A stretch of DNA of 64,000 nucleotides from Prorocentrum cordatum (taxonomy: Eukaryota > Sar > Dinophyceae > Prorocentrales > Prorocentraceae), in NCBI GenBank assembly GCA_963575745.1, contig CAUYUJ010014334.1, forward strand, positions 276,575-340,574. The letters are read 5' to 3'. This document shows, piece after piece, positions 58,770 through 64,000 of this stretch (its first letter is position 1; every line of letters begins with the position of its first letter). The position numbers were made by a program, and so were the translations under genes. The notes beneath the pieces were generated by a model. That model was not told the DNA's origin. It searched no databases and saw nothing but the letters and a program-made list of their open reading frames with translations.

Positions 58770-58885
58770 GCGCTGCATCGTTCAACCTTGAACGATCGGC
58801 CGTCTCCGCAACGTCCGATCGTTCAACATCGACCGATTCTGGGCCGCCGTCGGCGTTCAACCTTGAACGTCGGCGGCAGGGTCGC
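58770..58885. repeat. TTCAACCTTGAACG repeats
   Basis: TTCAACCTTGAACG occurs at 58,787 and 58,857, with CGATCG and inverted CGTTCAA relatives between. Confidence 0.7.
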
Positions 58886-58904
58886 CGCCGGTCGACACGA
58901 CGCG

Positions 58905-59020
58905 AACCTACCGTATACCCACCTGCTGCCCCCTGGCCAGGCCTATCCTGAGCCCAGTAACGGGATATACGCCACGCCCTCCTGGCCGAGCCAGGGGGGC
59001 GTATTAATACGCAGCTCTAG
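58905..59020. mobile_element. decayed foldback of the N type
   Basis: CCGTATACCCACCTGC, CCTGGCCAGGCC and CTCCTGGCCGAGCCAGG resemble N1/N2, with only partial arm pairing. Confidence 0.5.
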
Positions 59021-59157
59021 GGTTCAGGGCAGGCCCGGCAGGGGAGCAGGGGATACGTGCAGATTTCGTCGCCCGATGTGAAGCGTGCTCGCCGGGCTTC
59101 TTCGGGACTGCGGGACCTGCACAAGTCGATTCGGCTCGAGAGGTGATGCAGGAATAT

Positions 59158-59312
59158 ATAGTCGGACCTAGGCCTGAAAAAATCACTCGAGAACATGAAT
59201 TCCTCCGCCGGCCGATCTCACAGAGCATCTCAGGGCCCCCTCCCCAAGATGCACGACGAACATCAGGGTACCCTCCCCGAACCGACCTCGATCTTAGACA
59301 TCGGTCCGACTG
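59158..59312 (+). mobile_element. CAGTCGGACC-type MITE, copy 2
   Basis: TATAGTCGGACCTAGG at left pairs with ATCGGTCCGACTGTA at right. The TA ends and AGTCGG termini resemble family T, suggesting a second Tc1/mariner-like family. Confidence 0.7.
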
Positions 59313-59647
59313 TAAGGCTCAAGATGTGTGTTGCTGGATTGTGTTGAGGCTCTCGACGTGATCGTTGACGTGTTCTCCGCGGCGTCGGATCTTGCGGAGG
59401 AGGCCCCGACCACTTCACAGCGGGTGGCGACTGAGCCATTTGGTTCACGGCCCCGCCGGGAGCACGGCCCCCAGAGGCCACCACCCGGTCGCGTGGGCAG
59501 GCGCGCCACGTGCGTGCAAGAGCTCGGGAGAGTTGACACGCCAAGCACGCGCGAAAGAAGACGCGAGACACGCCAAAAGCGTGCCAGCACAGGAGGGAGA
59601 GAAGCGGGGGAGGACGACAAAGAGAAGATGATGATGGCACGATAAAT

Positions 59648-60015
59648 GCAGAACCGCTTCACGAATTGTGTGTGTGTGTTTATACACCTCTGCTGTCCAG
59701 TACTGCTGGGGGCGGCCACGCTTTCTGCAGACTGCCCAATTGCGCGGAGTGCCATCAGGATTACAAATAATTGTTTTCACCAGTGAAACATCTAGAGTTC
59801 GACAAATGTTATTATAAAGCGTAACGTGCTTGCCCAATGCTATATGGGAAAAATGTTTGACAGGCGCTTTCTCCAATACTGTTGAATTCTTTACCCGAGA
59901 AATGAATGAAGGAGCAATTCCCAGCAAACGTCGAAGAGATTTTCAATGAAAAGCATCCAGATGCATTCTATCGGATTTGAGCCGCCAAACATAATCAAGT
60001 TTGTTTAGCAGCTTG
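59648..60015 (-). pseudogene. LINE reverse transcriptase C-terminal remnant
   Basis: On the minus strand: KLDYVWRLKSDRMHLDAFH, TGA (59,943-59,945), then KSLRRLLGIAPSFISRVKNS and onward to CRKRGRPQQYWTAEVYKHTH. The order 'DAFH.KSLRR.LGI.PSFISRV.N..VL', then a basic 'RGRP..YW' motif, is typical of the end of LINE-type RT proteins. Only the last ~120 residues remain. The DNA is markedly AT-richer than its surroundings, and there is one in-frame stop. It is a different lineage from the 41-kb element. Confidence 0.65.
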
Positions 60016-60149
60016 CTTAATCCTCCAGAGGCCGAGGAGACAAAACACAGACTCAGACTCAAGATGCTCGTGTCTCTGGAAGCCTTGGTCGGGAGATCTG
60101 GGACTCGAGAACTGAAACAGACTCCTTGTCTTTGGGCGATCCAGGGGGG

Positions 60150-60255
60150 CCGTGCACTCTTGCGATGTCGGGCGCGCATCTTTTCTCACGATGATCCAGG
60201 ATGCTCCGCGATGGCCCCCGCCGAGGAAAGAGTGCACGCGTCCGAGCGCGATGCC
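60150..60255 (+). mobile_element. hairpin family D, copy 4
   Basis: CACGATGATCCAGGATGCTC, CGCGATGGCCCCCGCCGAG and GCGTCCGAGCGCGATGCC. Confidence 0.75.
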
Positions 60256-60269
60256 AGGGAAGCAGCCCC

Positions 60270-60460
60270 CGGAGGCCGAGCGAGACTGGCGGGAGCCGCC
60301 GTCGCGGTGTCCTGGCGTCGCCCCGGGCCGAGGAGGCACGGGGCCGCGGACGTCGGAGGGCGGGTCCGCTGCCGCTCGCGGGGGGGGCGCTCGGAGGGTG
60401 GCCTGCGCTTCCAGGAGGGGGGACGCAGCAGGACACCCCTGCCCGGAGTGAAGAAGACTC
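60270..60460 (-). CDS. exon-like frame (weak)
   Basis: Minus-strand Pro/Arg/Ala-rich frame (CVPPPGSAGHPPSAPPASGS). GC3-rich; no domain recognised. Confidence 0.2.
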
Positions 60461-61079
60461 GATGCTCAGAACGTGGATTTCGCTCCAGGCGTGTTCCGAA
60501 ACAGCAGCCCAGGTCCAGGTACTACGGAAGTGCTGCGAACAAAGGGGCTCCCAAGAGAACGCCCAGGGTGTCCAGTCCAGACTCTTGGTTTTCGTAAGCG
60601 AGATCTGGAATCCACGAAAGCTGCTGCGTGTTCGATTTCTGATGGGTGGAACGCCAGGTCTTCTTGAACTGCAGTCCCACCCAGGGTCGTGCAGTCCTGA
60701 CAGGTCTACGATGGGTGCGGAGGGCTGTGTGCTTGCACACTCTGCAGGATCAGAGGCGGCGGGGGGGGGAGGAAGTCGGCGGCCGCGGAGCACCCCTCCG
60801 GGGTGGGCTCGGCCTGGTCCAGGGAGCCCGGCGGAGGAGTGAGGGGAGGGGGGGGGGTCGGGGGGGGTGGCGGGGATTCCTGGGGCACACTCCGGCTTGG
60901 ATTTCCATGCGAGTGCGCCCGCGGGAGCGAGGGGGGACGCGGCTGGGCTCCCACGAGATGCCGAGAGCGCAAAGACATCTTTACCCCCCCTCCCCCAGTT
61001 CCCGCCCTCCCCTCCCCATTTCTCCTCCCCTCTGATCTGGGCGACACAAACGAATGGCGGCTGGCTTGGCGGGCGTCGC
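60461..61079. other. no gene defined
   Basis: 60,480-60,720 has several minus frames of ordinary composition. 60,830-60,880 is G-rich. None recognised. Confidence 0.3.
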
Positions 61080-61146
61080 CTGCGTAGTTGCTGTAGCGCG
61101 AGCAGGTCTTGCCCCTCTGCAGGGCGAAGAACATGCACTTGGACTC
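61080..61146 (-). CDS. PAN/Apple-like exon, second half
   Basis: After GGAG on the minus strand the frame reads ESKCMFFALQRGKTCSRYSN YAG and meets GCGACG at its end, a possible GC donor. The pattern C-x-F-F-A-L-x-x-G-x-x-C-x-x-Y matches the second half of PAN/Apple modules, which are abundant in dinoflagellate surface proteins. A CTC-rich tract (minus strand of 61,205-61,330) lies upstream. The first half is probably the 63.4-kb exon, but phases do not join directly with the boundaries I chose. Confidence 0.5.
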
Positions 61147-61204
61147 CTCCAAATGCGGGGATGGGCGCGGGGGAGGTGAGAGTGCAGGAGGTGGGGGGGA
61201 GGGA

Positions 61205-61330
61205 AGAGGAAATAGCGTAGGAGGAGAAGGAGGAGGAGGAGGAGGAGGAGGACCGAGAAAGAGGGAGGATGAGAAGTAGGAGGAGGAGGAGGAGGAGGAG
61301 GAAATGGAGGAGGATGAGCAGCAGGAGGAG
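61205..61330. repeat. (GGA)n microsatellite
   Basis: Interrupted GGA runs. Confidence 0.9.
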
Positions 61331-61451
61331 GGGGTGGAAGAGCAGTAACAGACGGCCGAGGAGCCATCTCTCTCCCGCATTCTCCTCAAAGCCCTCGGTC
61401 CCCCTCGTCGTCGCCGTCGACGCCCTCCTCTTCGTCATCTTTCCACTCATC

Positions 61452-61595
61452 CTCTCCTCCTCCTCCTCCTCCTCCTCCTCCTCCTCCTCCTCCTCCTCCT
61501 ACTCATCATCAGAATCATGAGCATCACCATTATCATCCTCATCCTCATCCTCATCCTCATCCTCATCATCATCATCATCATCAACATCATTGTCG

Positions 61596-61670
<75 letters not shown>

Positions 61671-61672
61671 CT
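61452..61672. repeat. (CTC)n then (ATC)n tract
   Basis: CTC to 61,500; CATCAT with CTC interruptions to 61,672. Confidence 0.97.
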
Positions 61673-61811
61673 CCTCCTTATCACTTCTCCTCCTCCGCTG
61701 AGTTCCGCTCGTCCGTGGAGCCCTGGATCCAACCTTCTCCCTCTTCGGATCCCATCCACCATCCTCCTATTCCGCGTCATCTTGTGATGTTCCTCCCCTT
61801 CTCGTCGTCGT

Positions 61812-62084
61812 CGCCGCCCTCCTCCTCCTCCTCCTCCTCCTCCTCCTCCTCCTCCTCCTCAATCTCTTCCTCCTTCTCCTCCTGATCATCATCATCACCA
61901 TCATCAGCATCAGAATCAGCATCATCAGCACCAGCATCAACATCAGCATCAGCAGCAGCACCAGCATCCTCATCGTCATCCTCATCCTCATCCTCATCCT
62001 CATCTTCATCCTCATCTTCCTCCTTCCCCTCCTCCTCCTCCTCCTCCTCCTCCTCCTCCTCCTCCTCCTCCCTCCTCCTCCCCC

Positions 62085-62143
<59 letters not shown>

Positions 62144-62381
62144 TATCATCATCATCATCATCAGCAGCATCAGCATCAGCATCAGCACATCATCATCATC
62201 ATCATCATTATCATCATCGTCATCATCATCACCACCATCATCATATCATCGTCAGCAGCATCAGCATCAGCATCAGCATCAGCATCAGCATCAGCAGCAT
62301 CAGCATCAGCATCAGCATCAGCATCACCATCATCATCATCATCATCACATCAGCATCACAGCATCATCAGCATCATCAGCA

Positions 62382-62462
<81 letters not shown>

Positions 62463-62480
62463 TATCATCATTATCACCAT
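61812..62480. repeat. long compound (CTC)n/(ATC)n/(CAG)n tract
   Basis: CTC 61,812-61,862, CAT/CAG mixtures to 62,030, CTC to 62,075, then CAT/CAG to 62,480, with higher-order AGCATC repeats. Confidence 0.97.
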
Positions 62481-62514
62481 TCCTCCTTCTTCTCCATATC
62501 AATCCTTCCCCTCC

Positions 62515-62582
62515 TCCTCCTCCCCCTTCTCCTCCTCCTCCTCCTCCTCCTCCTCCTCCTCCTCCTCCTCCTCCTCCTCGTC
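62515..62582. repeat. (CTC)n microsatellite
   Basis: CTC run. Confidence 0.95.
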
Positions 62583-62714
62583 CTCCTTCTCGGAAGGCTC
62601 AGCGGGCAAGAGCGCAATGAAAGCAGGCGTGCGCCATCGAGGCATAAGAGGCGGCTCCGAAGACCAAGGCTCTCCCGCCCGCCCTCCCCTCGGGCTGGGG
62701 GAGGAGGAGGAGCG

Positions 62715-62960
62715 CACGAAGACGGCTTTCGCCCGCCCCCCCCAAAAAACAAAATGACGTGGAATTCTCGGGTCGGCGCTGGACCTCAGCACACGAGGAC
62801 GGCTTTCGCCCGCCCCCCCCCCAAAAAACACAAACAAAATAACATGGAATTCTTGGGACGGCGCTGGACCCCCTCCCCCAGAGCGCGGAGCATGCCAGGG
62901 GCGGCGTCTCGGGCGCCGCCAGGAGTGCAGCCGCAGGGGGATCAACCGCGGACCCAGGGC
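62715..62960 (+). mobile_element. family E copies 6 and 7 on an ~83-bp duplication
   Basis: GACGGCTTTCGCCCGCCCCC...AAAAAACA...TGGAATTCT.GGG.CGGCGCTGGACC occurs at about 62,719 and 62,803. The second copy continues into CGCGGAGCATGCCAGGGGCGGCG and GGGCGCCGCCAGG. Confidence 0.75.
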
Positions 62961-63164
62961 AGCCGCGCAGACCTCCGAAAACTCATGCCACCTGTGCTCG
63001 TGTTGGCGCCTTGTCTTACATGTCCTCCTGCTCCTCCTCCTCGTCCGCTTTTCCTCCTAAGACGACCTCCTCCTCTTTTCCTCCTCCTTTAAAACGAAAC
63101 CAGGGCGAGGATACCATCCGATGCGGAAAAACCAAACATCTCCGAAATACGGCGGCTCTAAAAA

Positions 63165-63235
63165 ATCTCGGGCGCCGCGGCTCTCTTCAGAGCGTTCCGG
63201 AACTCTCTGAGAGCGTCCCGGAACGCTCTTGAACG
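63165..63235. repeat. AGAGCGTTCCGG hairpin
   Basis: AGAGCGTTCCGG (63,189) pairs with CCGGAACGCTCT (63,220), with a third related AGAGCGTCCCGG between. Confidence 0.75.
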
Positions 63236-63397
63236 GATTTATCCTCGTCCTAGCTCTGTCCGACCCTCTTCTCCCTGACACAGCGGCAATTGGCCCGTCT
63301 GCGAGGGGCAGAACGCGCCACATGACGAGGAAGGTGCTGCGATGGAGGCATCTCGCGCCGACCGGCCCGCAGACCGATGCGGCAGGCTGCGGCCGAC

Positions 63398-63565
63398 CGC
63401 TCCGACTGGCACTTCGCGGCGCACGCGGCGACGTCGGCCGCGTCCGCGACCTCGTGGCCGGCGTAGTACCCGTTCCTGCAGTACCCCTTCCCGAGCAGCA
63501 TGAAGCCGGAGGGCACCTCGCAGCGCGCGAGGCGCGGCGCAGGGTGCTGCGGGTCGGCGCCCGCC
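63398..63565 (-). CDS. PAN/Apple-like exon, first half
   Basis: Minus-strand frame reading EVPSGFMLLGKGYCRNGYYA, GHEVADAADVAACAAKCQSE, then a GTCGGC possible donor. 'GKGYCR...G...D...C...C' with cysteines spaced for a disulphide-linked helix matches the first half of PAN/Apple modules. GC3-rich, no repeats. A matching second half is on the same strand at 61,080-61,146. Confidence 0.55.
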
Positions 63566-63716
63566 GCTCCGCGGCGGCCTTCTCTTCCTCCCCCTCCTCC
63601 TCCTCCTTCCTCCTCTTCGTCATCCTGTGATCTTTCTCCTTCTCCCTCCCTTTCTGTCCCCCTTGCGCCTCCTCCCCCCATTGCTCATTCTCTCCTCGTC
63701 CTCCCTGATCCTTCTT

Positions 63717-63839
63717 CTCCTCCTCCTCCTCCTCTTCCTCCTCCTCCTCCTCCTCATTGTATATATGTTTGTGTTGTATGTTTATGTGTGTGTGTCTCTC
63801 TCTCTCTCTCTTTTCTCTCTCTCTCTCTCGCGCTCTCTC

Positions 63840-63870
<31 letters not shown>
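63717..63870. repeat. (CTC)n, (CT)n and (TA)n tracts
   Basis: CTC 63,717-63,757, CT 63,797-63,842, TA 63,846-63,871. Confidence 0.95.
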
Positions 63871-63871
<1 letters not shown>

Positions 63872-63876
<5 letters not shown>

Positions 63877-64000
63877 ATGAACATGTCCATATCAAGGCAA
63901 CATGCACGCAGCCCGGGAAAATGTGAAGGAAGAGCAAAAGTGGGTCAGTACTGCACACGGCGAGCCCTTCTCGCCAAATTCCTGCAGATCCACGCTCGCC
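63872..64000. other. no gene seen
   Basis: Short unique end of window. Confidence 0.4.

Overview
This window looks like nuclear DNA of a dinoflagellate, perhaps Prorocentrum-like. The evidence is extreme microsatellite content (CTC/GGA, ATC/GAT, GTC/GAC, GGC), very GC-rich short coding islands, few long non-repetitive reading frames, dense hairpin elements, and remnants of LINE-type reverse transcriptase. The genus is an inference from style, not from a marker gene.

Well-supported protein-coding content is sparse. The clearest gene is an intronless minus-strand gene at 45,587-46,396, encoding a secreted or ER-targeted protein with a methyltransferase-like Rossmann core. A 5'-truncated non-LTR retrotransposon (RT motif C through a complete-looking RNase H) lies on the plus strand at 41,069-43,432 and is broken by one in-frame TAG. 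A second, AT-rich LINE remnant is on the minus strand at 59,648-60,015. Most other coding signal is short, GC-rich exon-like islands on the minus strand: a TerD-like exon near 16.3-16.6 kb, PAN/Apple-like cysteine-rich exons near 61.1 and 63.4 kb, cysteine-rich exons at 50.1-50.9 kb, and islands lying between mobile elements at 11.5-17.4 kb and 53-58 kb. Exon boundaries are mostly unproven.

Layout: 0-6.6 kb holds microsatellites and two small membrane-protein candidates. 7-11 kb holds a triplicated GGC-rich segment, a minisatellite and a 1.1-kb inverted composite. 11-17.4 kb is a minus-strand exon/element mosaic. 18-29 kb is mainly tandem arrays. 29-41 kb holds foldback elements and microsatellites. 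41-46.4 kb holds the retroelement and the methyltransferase-like gene. 46.5-53 kb holds arrays and cysteine-rich exons. 53-58 kb is a second exon/element mosaic. 58-64 kb holds the LINE remnant, PAN-like exons and long ATC/CTC tracts.

The most notable system is a set of small non-autonomous elements. In each family compared, all copies read in one direction; in this table '+' for such an element means that shared direction as written. One element (56,694-56,870) behaves exactly like an introner: perfect 14-bp terminal inverted repeats, a 10-bp target duplication and a GT...AG excision that restores the target sequence and reading frame of a minus-strand exon. Another family (A, about 160 bp, six copies) has 5-bp target duplications, four of them perfect. 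Others are a TA-flanked MITE, an hAT-like MITE with a perfect 8-bp duplication, and several long foldbacks.
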